Shown here: in pieces, positions 1-7,207 of the stretch
Layout of the letters: each line of letters begins with the position of its first letter
Numbering within the stretch: position 1 is the first letter of the stretch
Assembly: GCA_003573635.1 (NCBI GenBank)
Contig: QUTJ01031571.1
Span: forward strand, 1 to 12,930
Source of the DNA: Goniomonas avonlea
Lineage: Eukaryota > Cryptophyceae > Goniomonadida > Goniomonadaceae
Length of the DNA stretch: 12,930 nucleotides
Direction of reading: 5' to 3'
Notes under the pieces: generated by a model
Seen by the model: only the letters and a program-made list of their open reading frames with translations
Database searches by the model: none
Told to the model about the DNA's origin: nothing
Program-made: the position numbers and the translations under genes

Positions 1-578
1 ACCCCCCCCCCCTCCAATGGAAGACTTGCTTCCCGCTGTTGTCACATCAATGTGCGTGTGTGGCCCAGACATGTCAAAAGGCGTGGCTTGTCTAAGCTCG
101 AGTTCACATGTCCATCTCTTCGGGTTCCGTCTATCTGAGCAGCAGAGCGCTAGTCTATGAACTGAGATAACACTTGGCACCCTCTCCCCTAATCTGCCTT
201 GCCTTAATCTGCCTTGGCTTCTAGTGGAACCAATGCTGGAGGCAATGGGCTTTGCAGTGCAGAATTCTTCTTTGTTTGTTGACACTTTCCCACCGCGAAG
301 TCATGAAGCTCCCCTCCCCTATCAAGGAGATGCGGTCCAAGACATCTGTTGTGTCTCGCTCTGTCCGTCTCCCAACCTTTCTCTGACTCTCTTTACTGAT
401 CTTGCCTGTATCAGTGGGTGACCCAGCTCTCTGACTCTGCTTCATGCGGGTGTGAGGGCCTCCATCTGGGGGTTCTCAAATGTTCTCGCGTCCAGAAACA
501 GGGTTACGGCTCCCGGTGTGAGCGGGGGGTGAGGGTTTGTCAGTTTGATAAGGGTTGCTCTCTCACCATCTTGGACAG
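1..578. other. Region without a supported gene
   Basis: The window opens with a run of C followed by mixed-composition sequence. Short open frames exist on both strands (for example 224-421 on + and 221-445 on -), but none shows a recognisable domain, and the + one opens with GTG. A short stretch near 300-370 reading EVMKLPSPIKEMRSK on + looks protein-like and follows a possible acceptor ending CGCGAAG, so a small exon is conceivable. Nothing firmer can be said. Confidence 0.3.
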
Positions 579-682
579 TGTGATGGCTCCCCCAGTCCTG
601 CCAGGTTCATCTGAAGACGACGGGTCCCCACCCCCACCGCTCCCACCCCCACCGCTCCCACCCCCACCAGAGGAGCCACCAC
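579..682 (+). CDS. Possible proline-rich exon
   Basis: Between a plausible acceptor (CTTGGACAG at about 570-578) and a plausible donor (GTGCGT at about 683) one frame reads MAPPVLPGSSEDDG and then three PPPP-L blocks ending PPPPEEPP. Such polyproline is typical of FH1, WH2 or SH3-binding linkers. The blocks come from a 15-bp tandem repeat, so low complexity alone could explain the open frame. The same frame stays open to 1314 only because the downstream DNA is CT-rich. A real exon is possible; a link to the formin exons at 6068 is only a guess. Confidence 0.25.
627..668 (+). repeat. 15-bp tandem repeat, 2.8 copies
   Basis: The unit CCCACCCCCACCGCT occurs at 627-641 and 642-656, with a partial third copy at 657-668. 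Fifteen bases is five codons, so the array keeps frame and encodes repeated proline plus leucine. Confidence 0.9.
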
Positions 683-689
683 GTGCGTC

Positions 690-1262
690 GTTGTCTCTAT
701 ACAACACACCACCACCTCTCTCTCGCACACAACAACACACCGTCTCTCACCTGCCTGCTCTCACGCAGCAACTGCCTCTCTCACCTGCCCAGCATCACCC
801 TCTCACAACTGTCGTCCTTGTCCCTCGCGCACTCTTTGCTGTGTCGTCCGCTGCACTCTCTCATCTCTCTCTTTCTCCAGCTGTCACTTACAGTACCTCA
901 CACCCACTCTCTTTCTCCAGTGTCTCTCACAGTATCTCACTATGTCACTCACCGTGTCTCACTCTCTCACTCTCTCTGACAATGACTGTCTTGCATTATC
1001 TCGCACATGCGTTTGTGCCTCCATCCCCAGACCTGACAACAAGTGGGGTGAGATCTAATTTGACACCCAATACAGCACTCGCACTCCCCATTGCTGCTCC
1101 AAGCACCCCCCCACCCCTGCTTGGACCTGGTGTGTCTTACTCTCTCACCCCCTTTCGCTCACACACACACATTCAAAGTCTCTCTCCCCCTCTCCCCTTC
1201 TTCACCCCCCCCCCTCCTCTCCGCTCTCTCTGTTCGTCTCCTCTCTCTTCTGCTACTCTCCC
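690..1262. repeat. Pyrimidine-rich CT/CTCAC low-complexity region
   Basis: The + strand is dominated by CTCTCT, CTCAC and CCCC words, with a few normal patches around 1000-1100. Imperfect repeats of CTCTCTTTCTCCAG occur near 870 and 910. The long Ser/Leu/Pro/His frames here come from composition. Confidence 0.75.
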
Positions 1263-1270
1263 ACTTGTGG

Positions 1271-1405
1271 AGAAAGGGCAGGGGGGTGTTAGAATGAGAG
1301 AGCGAGGAGAGTGAGAGGAAGGGAGGGAGAGAGGGAGAGAGACAGAGAGGGAGGGAGAGAGTGGGAGAGAGGGAGAGAGGGAGAAAGGGAGAGGAGAGAG
1401 GGAGT
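1271..1405. repeat. Purine-rich GA/GGGA tract
   Basis: Nearly all purines on the + strand, built from GAGAGAGGGA words. It directly follows the CT-rich tract at 1180-1262, so the two could partly pair as a large imperfect hairpin or adopt triplex-type structure. No gene is supported. Confidence 0.8.
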
Positions 1406-1488
1406 GTTGAAAACTGCGAGTGGCAGCGCACACGAAGATTGCTTTCACGGTCTTCACTAACCTTCGACTGTCTCGCCCTTCGTGAAAA

Positions 1489-1523
1489 ATAGGTCTAGTC
1501 TGATATATAGGTCTAGTCTAGAC
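1489..1523 (+). repeat. 13-bp direct repeat and overlapping palindrome
   Basis: ATAGGTCTAGTCT occurs at 1489-1501 and again at 1507-1519. The second copy runs into the odd palindrome GTCTAG-T-CTAGAC at 1511-1523. This lies 16 bases before an ATG that opens a 79-codon frame, so it could be a promoter box or an element boundary; its role is unknown. Confidence 0.7.
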
Positions 1524-1539
1524 GGAGTTTCAGTTCAAA

Positions 1540-1779
1540 ATGTCGCACTGGTGTCCTGGTCAGGACTTCAAACTGGTGTTTCGGGATGTGACAGATCGAT
1601 TCGGGAACTCTGGAGTTGATCTGGTGTTTATCTCTAGATTAGACGGTGATTATGTCCGGCCTACTGACTGCCGGGGCACGATGGGCGAGACACTTGGAGA
1701 AAAAGACGGACCGAAACATCACGTGTCTGCGGGTGCTTCCTACCCTTTGCGCAAACTTTCTTTGGACTCAAGTCGCTAA
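1540..1779 (+). CDS. Unrecognised 79-residue ORF
   Basis: It opens MSHWCPGQDFKLVFRDVTD and closes at TAA in 1777-1779. Composition is protein-like: balanced charge and no low complexity, unlike the flanking DNA. No domain is recognised. About 20 bases after its stop, a different frame (frame 2) opens at 1799 and carries the acidic coding remnant, so this ORF may be the N-terminal part of the same decayed element, separated by a frameshift, or the first exon of a gene. It starts just after the duplicated 1489-1519 box. Confidence 0.35.
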   Translation: MSHWCPGQDFKLVFRDVTDRFGNSGVDLVFISRLDGDYVRPTDCRGTMGETLGEKDGPKHHVSAGASYPLRKLSLDSSR

Positions 1780-1798
1780 GGAAGTTCCATCCTCATAG

Positions 1799-2719
1799 AC
1801 CTATGAGGAAGGAAGATTTCAGATCCACTGTCTTGGAACCTCATCGGCACCCCAAACAGGTGTCCTCCCTACGAACCACACCAACATGGTGCGGCCACTG
1901 GACAGGGACACAGGAGACCAGTGTTCCGGAGGAACTCACTCCCCCAGTCACCTGTGCAGTCAGTGTCTGCAAGGTTGTCCTATCATTAAGTGCTTGGCGG
2001 AAATCCACAAAGGTCAAGAGCCACCCCGGAAGTCAAAGTCCACATTCGCCACTCCGGCGACTACTGTCACTCCACTGCCTGTGCAAGGACCTACCTCAAG
2101 TTCGCTGTCCTCACCAGCTTCCATCGGAGTCCCAGCAGCAGCGGCTGATGGCATCAACATCAGCTCCGAAAGTGAAGGCAACTGTTCCTTAGACTCAGGA
2201 CCAGACAAGCAGCCTCCGCCTGCAAGCGCACCCGAACCATCCGGCATGTCGGAACTCGAATCAGAAGAAGGGGAAGAAGAAGATCTACCTCATCCAGTAC
2301 CCCATCCCGTTCTCTCTCGAGTTCGCTCTCTATGTACCAGTTGGTTCGGCAGCCCTCCCGGAGCCCTGCTTGCTACGACCCGACTGTACACGACCAACTA
2401 GACCATCTGGAACACACCGTCGACCAACTCATTCAGCTTGTCGATCAGCTACCCAACAATGAGCATATCTGGCGAGTTGGTCCTAGTGTCCGATCCAGTC
2501 GGCAGCTGACTCTCCAAGAGCGACTCCCTCACCGGACTACCACAAGGCACAACTCCTGACCGAGAACTGTCCCAACTACACCTCAAGGCGGCCGAGCTAT
2601 GTCAAGACAGACAACTACAACCTATGAATATGGAGAATATGCAACCTCTCCCTGAGTTTGGGTTGGAAGAACAGCGGGAGTTGCTCATGGGAGATGCTCG
2701 ACGAACAACCAAGGCCGCC
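1799..2719 (+). pseudogene. Gag-like acidic coding remnant, two frame changes
   Basis: Coding character moves through three open pieces. Frame 2 runs from 1799 to 2401: a Cys-rich patch (CSQCLQGC), then a Ser/Pro/Ala-rich linker, then an acidic run SELESEEGEEEDL. Frame 1 continues from about 2332 to 2558 and shows the heptad-like LDHLEHTVDQLIQLVDQL. Frame 2 resumes at 2522 to a TAG at 2717-2719, reading KAAELCQDRQLQ and LEEQRELLMGDARR. The combination of disordered acidic linker and short coiled coil resembles gag or ORF1 proteins of retroelements, but no capsid or zinc-knuckle motif is clear. Two frame changes within about 150 bp argue for a decayed copy; short introns are the alternative. 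Confidence 0.4.
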
Positions 2720-3256
2720 TAGCGTGGTCTTCCCTCCCATAAGAGGTATCAACAATCAAAATACATGTCTACTACCACATCCGATGTGCCCTGGCTCCCG
2801 GCCATGCATACTCCCACTCTTGGGTAGGCGAATGCTGCGAGGGGCTATCACCCCCCTGCCGGCCTCTGCCTGCCGTGAACGGTCACTGATCCTGGTACCC
2901 CCTTTCCCCGGGTTCCCAGCGGCGGTTCGTCGACTACATCCCCGACCCCCCAGGTGGGCCGATGGCTACACCCCCATGTATGGCTACACCCCCTCGATGC
3001 TACACCCCCATGTAGGTACTGGCCCCGACATCACCTTCCCCCATCTGAAACGCCCGCCGCTCCCCCTCCTTGGTGGAGCCAGGCGCCCCACGGAACACCA
3101 GGGTGGTCAAGCGCCGCAGAAATTTCAACCCCCTTCCTACCCGGGGACGAACTGTTCCACCCCCAGCCCATTCTTCACCCTTGGCGCCGGATCCGACCGT
3201 CCGTCTGGAGTTCTCTCCCAGCTAGGTCCCATTCGCCGCCATTCCACCGTCACTGA
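2720..3256 (+). pseudogene. Pro/Arg-rich coding remnant downstream of the gag-like piece
   Basis: Overlapping + frames (2658-3479 in frame 3, 2954-3256 in frame 2 from a GTG) are long and rich in Pro, His, Trp and Arg, with no recognisable fold. Frame 2 ends at a TGA in 3254-3256, only a few bases from the stop of the opposing minus-strand ORF. The sequence is C-rich, so some openness is compositional. It may be the disordered tail of the preceding gag-like protein; which frame was translated cannot be settled. Confidence 0.3.
2962..3013 (+). repeat. 17-18-bp tandem repeat, three copies
   Basis: Three imperfect units starting ATGGCTACACCCCC lie at 2962-2979, 2980-2996 and 2997-3013. The lengths are 18, 17 and 17, so the array shifts frame within itself and adds to the frame ambiguity of the surrounding remnant. 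Confidence 0.85.
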
Positions 3257-4065
3257 GCGCGCCTCAGCCCCGCGGAAAATGTCCTCTTCGCTGCGGCCGC
3301 CTGCATCCTTGGTAACCAGCCCAACTTCTTGGAGGGAGGAGATAGTAGCCCAGTGTTTGCAGACACGTAGTGCTGGAGTGGGGGAGAGGGGCTACCTGGG
3401 GCGGGACGCACATACGCCAGGGGGGCAAGGGAGAAGGGGAGGAGGGAGTCACCCACCTCTTCACCTTGCCAGGGCATGAGGCGATAAAGTTTGTTCCGCC
3501 AAGAGGTACAGGGCCAGCCTCGGTGTACATTTGCAGGTTTGGGCTTGACGGCCAAGCTGGGTACTGGACCAAGCTGGGTACTGGAACTCAGGTGACAATA
3601 ATCGTGCCTCGCGACGGATGGCCCTTTCGTTCTCGTTCTCAACAATGTGAGTATTGGCGACTGGGTTGCTGGCGACAGTGATGCCACGTGCTGGATGAAC
3701 TTGGTTACCTCCACAGCAGTGTACTCAGGGGTGCTGTAGGGGAGGTGCCTGGACCAGGGGATGGAGTAGGAGTCGACACCAAAGCCCCATGCAGAGTCAG
3801 CGCCAAAGGGGGAGAAGTGGTGGGGCATACCAGGGAAGTGGTTATAGAGTAGCGAGAAAAGCTCAGTGTCCAGGCCCATTTCAGCCACAAGGAAGGAGGG
3901 CCGGGACACCCAGTACATCCACGCGGCGTCGGAGGCAGCCCGCAAGCGCAACAGCATTGGGAAGAACCTGTTGTGTGGCACGACGCCGGGGTTGTTGCGG
4001 CCTTGCGAGAGGAAAAGGTCAACAAGGTTGAAGGAGTAGGATTCTCCTGCCTTTCGCCTGCCCAC
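3250..4065 (-). CDS. 271-residue ORF, possibly a methyltransferase-like domain of a retroelement
   Basis: This is the longest uninterrupted minus-strand frame in the left half; it ends with TGA at 3250-3252. Its central part (about residues 50-150) has mixed hydrophobic and polar composition: FLVAEMGLDTELFSLLYNHF, then HHFSPFGADSAWGFGVDSYS, then TPEYTAVEVTKFIQHV. The order (aromatic-Pro-Phe block, then Trp-Gly and Asp-Ser/Ala-Ser/Phe, then a Pro-aromatic motif, then a hydrophobic strand PILTLL) recalls the adenine-methyltransferase-like (Dam or PCIF1-like) modules of some DIRS-type and algal retroelements, with TPEY where an N/D-P-P-Y/F motif would sit. This is a resemblance seen by eye. A 17-bp duplication at 3552-3585 may have shifted the C-terminal third out of frame. 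The start lies within the left arm of the hairpin. Confidence 0.4.
   Translation of the reverse strand: MGRRKAGESYSFNLVDLFLSQGRNNPGVVPHNRFFPMLLRLRAASDAAWMYWVSRPSFLVAEMGLDTELFSLLYNHFPGMPHHFSPFGADSAWGFGVDSYSIPWSRHLPYSTPEYTAVEVTKFIQHVASLSPATQSPILTLLRTRTKGPSVARHDYCHLSSSTQLGPVPSLAVKPKPANVHRGWPCTSWRNKLYRLMPWQGEEVGDSLLPFSLAPLAYVRPAPGSPSPPLQHYVSANTGLLSPPSKKLGWLPRMQAAAAKRTFSAGLRRAQ
3552..3585. repeat. 17-bp perfect tandem duplication
   Basis: CCAAGCTGGGTACTGGA occurs at 3552-3568 and again at 3569-3585. Seventeen is not a multiple of three, so if recent it changed the reading frame of the minus-strand ORF that it lies in. Confidence 0.95.
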
Positions 4066-4148
4066 TGGCTATGGCGAAAAGTCATGAAGGGTTGCAGTAT
4101 GATACTATGACCCTTCGTGACTTTTCGCCATAGCCAGTGGGCAGGCGA
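4054..4148. repeat. Long inverted repeat (39-bp stem, 17-nt loop)
   Basis: The left arm at 4054-4092 and the right arm at 4110-4148 are reverse complements over 39 bases with one mismatch (T in the left arm gives ATGAAG where the right arm implies ACGAAG). The 17-nt spacer itself contains AGTAT-G-ATACT, so the whole could extrude as one tall hairpin. The stem contains GCCCACTGGCTATGGCGAAA. The minus-strand ORF start at 4065 lies in the left arm. It could be a foldback element terminus, a recent inverted duplication, or a processing hairpin. Confidence 0.95.
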
Positions 4149-4357
4149 GTGACAGATATGCCCAACACGCCGAGCTCCGTCATATATCACTGGAACTCTG
4201 GCTCAGGTAGGTCGGGCGAGATGACAGACGGGTCCAGCCCTCCTCACAGGGAGGGGACAGACTGATCCAGTCCGAGATCGGGCCCATTTTGCGTAGCTAG
4301 CTCGGCCAGGGCAGGGCATTCAGCAAGGAGGTGATGGTTGGACTCAGGGACCTGCAT

Positions 4358-4365
4358 GGAGCAAC
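4358..4365 (+). repeat. Target-site duplication, left copy
   Basis: GGAGCAAC directly precedes the MITE-like element. The identical 8-mer directly follows it at 4756-4763. Confidence 0.8.
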
Positions 4366-4755
4366 AGGGTTTCTGAAACCCAAAACAGAATTAATTCCAG
4401 AGCTAATTAAAACTGTTTAAACAGAATTAATTCCAGCCACAAGGAAAAAAACCCAAAAAAACCACCCTCGCCCTGCTCAAAATGGACCAGCTGCAGCCAA
4501 AGAAAAACGAAAAGTCGTGGATTGGAACAGTGGCAGAAGGGCAGAACTGACAACTGGGCGACAAGGGATTGAATCCCAATGGCAACCGATTTTCTTTTCT
4601 TTTCTTTTTCGGCCGAAGAAGTCACCACCACACATATATGTCTCTGACCGGCATTAATTAATTAAAACCAGTTTTAATTGGAATTAATTCCAGGCACAAT
4701 TAAAACAGTTTAAACAGAATTAATTTACTATGAAAATGGGTTTCAGAAACCCCCA
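4366..4755. mobile_element. MITE-like non-autonomous DNA element, 390 bp, 8-bp TSD
   Basis: The element starts AGGGTTTCTGAAACCC and ends GGGTTTCAGAAACCCCCA, so the ends are inverted repeats of 15 bp; each is also an odd palindrome (GGGTTTC-N-GAAACCC). Subterminal DNA is AT-rich with repeated AATTAATTCC and GTTTAAAC palindromes near both ends (4386-4435 and 4663-4724), unlike the flanks. The perfect 8-bp duplication GGAGCAAC at both borders matches the TSD length of hAT-type elements, and a CAGGG-type left end would also suit hAT. There is no transposase frame; the small minus-strand frame at 4407-4631 shows no domain. Removing 4358-4755 restores the interrupted RT frame, which fixes the borders independently. 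Confidence 0.75.
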
Positions 4756-4763
4756 GGAGCAAC
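4756..4763 (+). repeat. Target-site duplication, right copy
   Basis: Identical to the 8-mer at 4358-4365. Confidence 0.8.
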
Positions 4764-5122
4764 GGTTGTGTTCCCAGACCCCTGGGTCGCGCTGACACAG
4801 CTTCGTGGCGGTGTGCAGGGTTCCAGTGAGCAGCTGGGCCAGCCTTCTGCAAGACCTTCTGACACCTGGCTAACACTTTTTTGTCTGCCTCAATACCACC
4901 CAAAATGCCAGACAGTCCAGAGCATTTTTTGTCCTTGGATGCCTTCCCTTTTCCTGAAAGAATTGTGTGGACACCTGTGATGCGACGGGCAGTGTAATCC
5001 ACAGATTGTGTTGCCAGTGCTCTCCTGCCTCCTCACGAGGCGCCATCAACTGTGTTCTTCAGAGAATGAACCCCATTCACTTCTCTCTGCCACCTCTTTT
5101 TCACATTTTATGTGAATCTGGG

Positions 5123-5212
5123 TCAAAACCAATGCAGACCACTGCCCTGTTTTCCATGGTTCTCATGTAGCTTCACAAGGGCCTCAGCATCATAGCTGCA
5201 ATTCACACAAAG
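5123..5212 (-). pseudogene. Short coding remnant upstream of the RT fragment
   Basis: The minus-strand frame reads NCSYDAEALVKLHENHGKQ and then GSGLHWF before a TGA at 5123-5125. It is preceded by intron-like sequence: GTAACTGATATCC to GTGAATTGCAG, 46 nt. A different frame then carries on towards 5058. It probably belongs to the same decayed minus-strand element as the RT fragment, or to an older host exon; the family is not recognised. Confidence 0.3.
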
Positions 5213-5664
5213 GCAAGCAATAGACAAAGGATATCAGTTACAGGGTCAGAAAGAGCAGGTTCTGAAGGCAGCATTGCTGCCTCGGATAGAAATATCAGGA
5301 TAGAACAATAAAAATCATACCACAGACCTCATACCGTTAGCACACGATCATGATCAACACCCGCTAGGTGTTAACTCCACGAGTTCATGTCCGATTTCAG
5401 ATCTGAGCTCTAGCTGTCGATCAAACCACATCCAGCTCTGTTGATTCCTGCTCTCATTCCTCAGTGACTCGGGCCTAAATCAGAGAAATTGATAATACCT
5501 ACACACACTCACAGTTCACGAGCTTTGTACGAGGCAAAGTCCCTGCCTCCCCACAAAGTATAAGCTACCCAGGGTTCTCCAGTTTCTACCAAAACAGCCT
5601 GTCAGTTTGCATGCCGCACAACACCTTACCCACCTATTTTTTTGTCCCTCTGCATCAGTTCACC
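5213..5664. other. Stretch without a supported gene
   Basis: Moderately AT-rich, with many stops in all frames. On the minus strand there are intron-like signals (a GTATGATTTTTATTG donor context and an acceptor ending CCGAGGCAG near 5280), so it may be intron or decayed spacer between the minus-strand coding patches. Confidence 0.35.
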
Positions 5665-5845
5665 TTAGGTCTGAGGAAAAGCCTCTGGCCAAACCATGTG
5701 GATAAAGAGGAGCAAGTTTTTCTGCTCCACTAAGTCCTTGCTCACCTGCAGCACCATGCCTGAGCTGACCCGCTTGCCTAACAGAAATGCAAGTGCAACG
5801 CGTGAACCTTGAGACTCTTCGCTGACAATATGAACCACACTGTTG
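5665..5845 (-). CDS. Possible terminal exon, minus strand
   Basis: After an acceptor-like GAGAGTCAACAG, the minus strand reads protein-like sequence with alternating hydrophobic and charged residues: VVHIVSEESQGSRVALAFLL, a Lys-Arg-Val-Ser-Ser patch, KDLVEQKNLLLFIHMVWPEA, then stop at 5665-5667. A CAG|GTGAGC donor-like site lies inside it, so it might be two exons. No family is recognised. It runs opposite to the formin-like exons just to its right, whose CT-rich upstream region begins at about 5845. Confidence 0.35.
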
Positions 5846-5985
5846 ACTCTCACCTCTCTCTCTCTCTCTCACCTTCCCTCTCCTTTTCACTCCCTGCCTC
5901 TCCTGCTTTGCCCCTCTCTCGTCCCCAGTCTGTGGGAGGTTTGGGTTCTCTCTCTCTCCCCCCCTTCTCTCCTCTCTCAGTTTGG
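5845..5985. repeat. CT-rich tract upstream of the FH1 exon
   Basis: CTCTCTCTCTC runs at about 5850-5878 and CTCTCTCTCCCCCCC at about 5948-5966 are separated by mixed pyrimidine-rich sequence. On the + strand this is likely intron sequence before the 6068 exon. The 158-residue minus frame across it is an RE/RG-rich composition artefact. Confidence 0.75.
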
Positions 5986-6067
5986 TCCATCTACACAGTG
6001 CGAGTGTGTTTTCAGGCATGAGTGCGAAATGATGCATGTCAATCTGTGTGTCTGATATCCACTGCAG

Positions 6068-7089
6068 CACCTGGAAGTCGAGGGCCACCCCCCCCACCCC
6101 CGCCCCCAGGAGGACGAGGTCCCCCAGCACCCCCACTCCGCCCTGGTGCCCAAGGTCCTCCTGGGTGCGTCAACTTGATTTGTCTTGTTCGAACAATGTT
6201 GGTATTTCAGCTGAGGCATCGCCAGAGAGACAGAAAGTTGAGTGTAAGCGAAATTTATGTGCATGGACACAGGAGAAGGCAGGAGAGGAAGAAGGAAAGG
6301 AAAGAAGGGGAGAAGGAAGGAGAATGGTAGCGAAGCTCCAAAGTGATGTTGTGCAACAGTCCTGGTGACACCTCAGTGTCAAAATCCTCATTTTTTTGTC
6401 AGCATGCACCGCTTATTAACGATGTCGCACACCAATGTCAATATCCTCTTGTGCACATGTCAACATCCTCACCCCCTTGAATCACTTCAGTATCCTTGCC
6501 CGTGATTGACCGCATGGCCAGGCCTCCTCCGCTGCCTAGCATGCGAGGGAGAGGCCTGCCTGTTGGCGGGCGAGCTGCACCAACCAAGCCGCCGGTGACA
6601 CCCAGGGTGCCAATGAAGGGCATCCACTGGGAGAGATTGCTGTTTCCTGAAATGTAAGTTATTTGTGTGTGTTGTTCTGGCCGCTGGCAGGTGTGTTGTC
6701 GCTGGGTGTTGGACGGAACGGTGCTGGTACTCTTGGGGCTGTGCAGGACTTACCCACGTCTGCCTTGACCTGGTGTTGCATGCGTGTGTGATCTCTGACA
6801 TATTTGTGTCTCGAGTCTGAGTCATATGCGGTTGAGTGCAGAATTCATGCCTAAAGTATGAGTTCGCGGTTCTCATGATGCAGAACTTGTCCGATCGAAA
6901 ATCGGCCAAGTTTCGGAGAAACGGCGAGCTTTTTAGGATAAGTAACGGAGCGCTAATCATATCCACAGTAACCCTATCTGATTATCTACTTATCAGTAGG
7001 TCCCACGAAGGGCTGTTGCCTTTTGTGGAACCATGCTTTCGGCAGCCTGCTCCTTGGAGCTGAATGATGCACAGATCGAATTTTTCTGT
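6068..7089 (+). CDS. Formin-like gene fragment: FH1 and start of FH2 (three exons)
   Basis: Formins nucleate and elongate unbranched actin filaments; FH1 binds profilin-actin and FH2 caps the barbed end as a dimer. Exon 6068-6164 follows an acceptor (CCACTGCAG) and encodes APGSRG, an eight-proline run, then GGRGPPAPPLRPGAQGPP, a typical FH1. Exon 6522-6653 joins it in phase and encodes PPPLPSMRGRGLP and then PMKGIHWERLLFPEM; the PMK..HW..L block is the hallmark start of FH2. It ends at the strong donor GTAAGTT (6654). A third exon near 7011-7089 can join in phase and reads GTMLSAACSLELNDAQIEFF, matching the next FH2 block (G-T-aromatic ... L-elements ... I-E-x-F). The rest of FH2 (helical core, GNYLN motif) was not found, so the gene is partial, broken, or continues past large introns. 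The acceptors at 6521 and 7010 are less certain than the donors. Confidence 0.65.
6165..6521 (+). other. Probable intron between FH1 and FH2 exons
   Basis: It begins GTGCGT after PPG and ends CATGGCCAG before PPPLPSM, both in phase 2, so the proline-rich frame continues. It holds a GA-rich tract (about 6270-6325). An alternative acceptor CACTTCAG at 6490 keeps the downstream frame open but does not match the FH1 donor phase. Confidence 0.5.
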
Positions 7090-7207
7090 TGGGTCTTGGC
7101 GATGCTTGCCTTAATCCCACTGTTGATTCAAGTGATTCGCCTGAGACCTTTCCGGGGAACGATGATGCTACCAGGTCCAACCTGCTGTGGGTATGACCCA
7201 GAGTCCG

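Larger units (their letters stand above)
4244..5058 (-). pseudogene. Non-LTR retrotransposon reverse transcriptase C-terminus (zf-RVT-like), split by a MITE
   Basis: On the minus strand, frame 5058 to 4756 reads hydrophilic protein ending LLTGTLHTATKLCQRD and then WEHNRCS. After skipping 4358-4755, the same frame continues MQVPESNHHLLAECPALAEL and ends at TGA 4244-4246. The pattern of a Leu-Thr-Gly stretch, a Cys, then PE...HLL..CPAL is the zinc-binding tail found after the RT/RNase H region of many LINE-type elements (zf-RVT family). One in-frame TAG (4870-4872) also breaks it. Only the C-terminal end is present, so it is a fragment as well as mutated. The remaining uncertainty is whether the sequence upstream of 4850 belongs to the same protein. 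Confidence 0.55.

Noticed and set aside
418-1314. 298-codon + frame
   Set aside because: It begins at a non-ATG codon, and most of its length is CT-rich low-complexity DNA giving Ser/Leu/Pro/His strings; only the 579-682 portion is kept as a possible exon.
1159-1457. Two overlapping minus frames of 90 and 94 codons
   Set aside because: They translate the purine/pyrimidine tracts (LPLSPSLSL-type strings), so openness is compositional.
4700-5002. Minus frame of 100 codons reading through the MITE right end
   Set aside because: It extends into the MITE terminus and is a frame neighbour of the RT-like frame; only the latter continues across the insertion.
5660-6136. 158-codon minus frame
   Set aside because: It lies antisense to the FH1 exon and CT tract; the +-strand formin reading is far more specific, and a better minus frame exists at 5665-5845.
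6075-6164. Collagen-like G-P-P pattern
   Set aside because: GPP triplets are irregular and lead directly into an FH2 start, so FH1 fits better than collagen.
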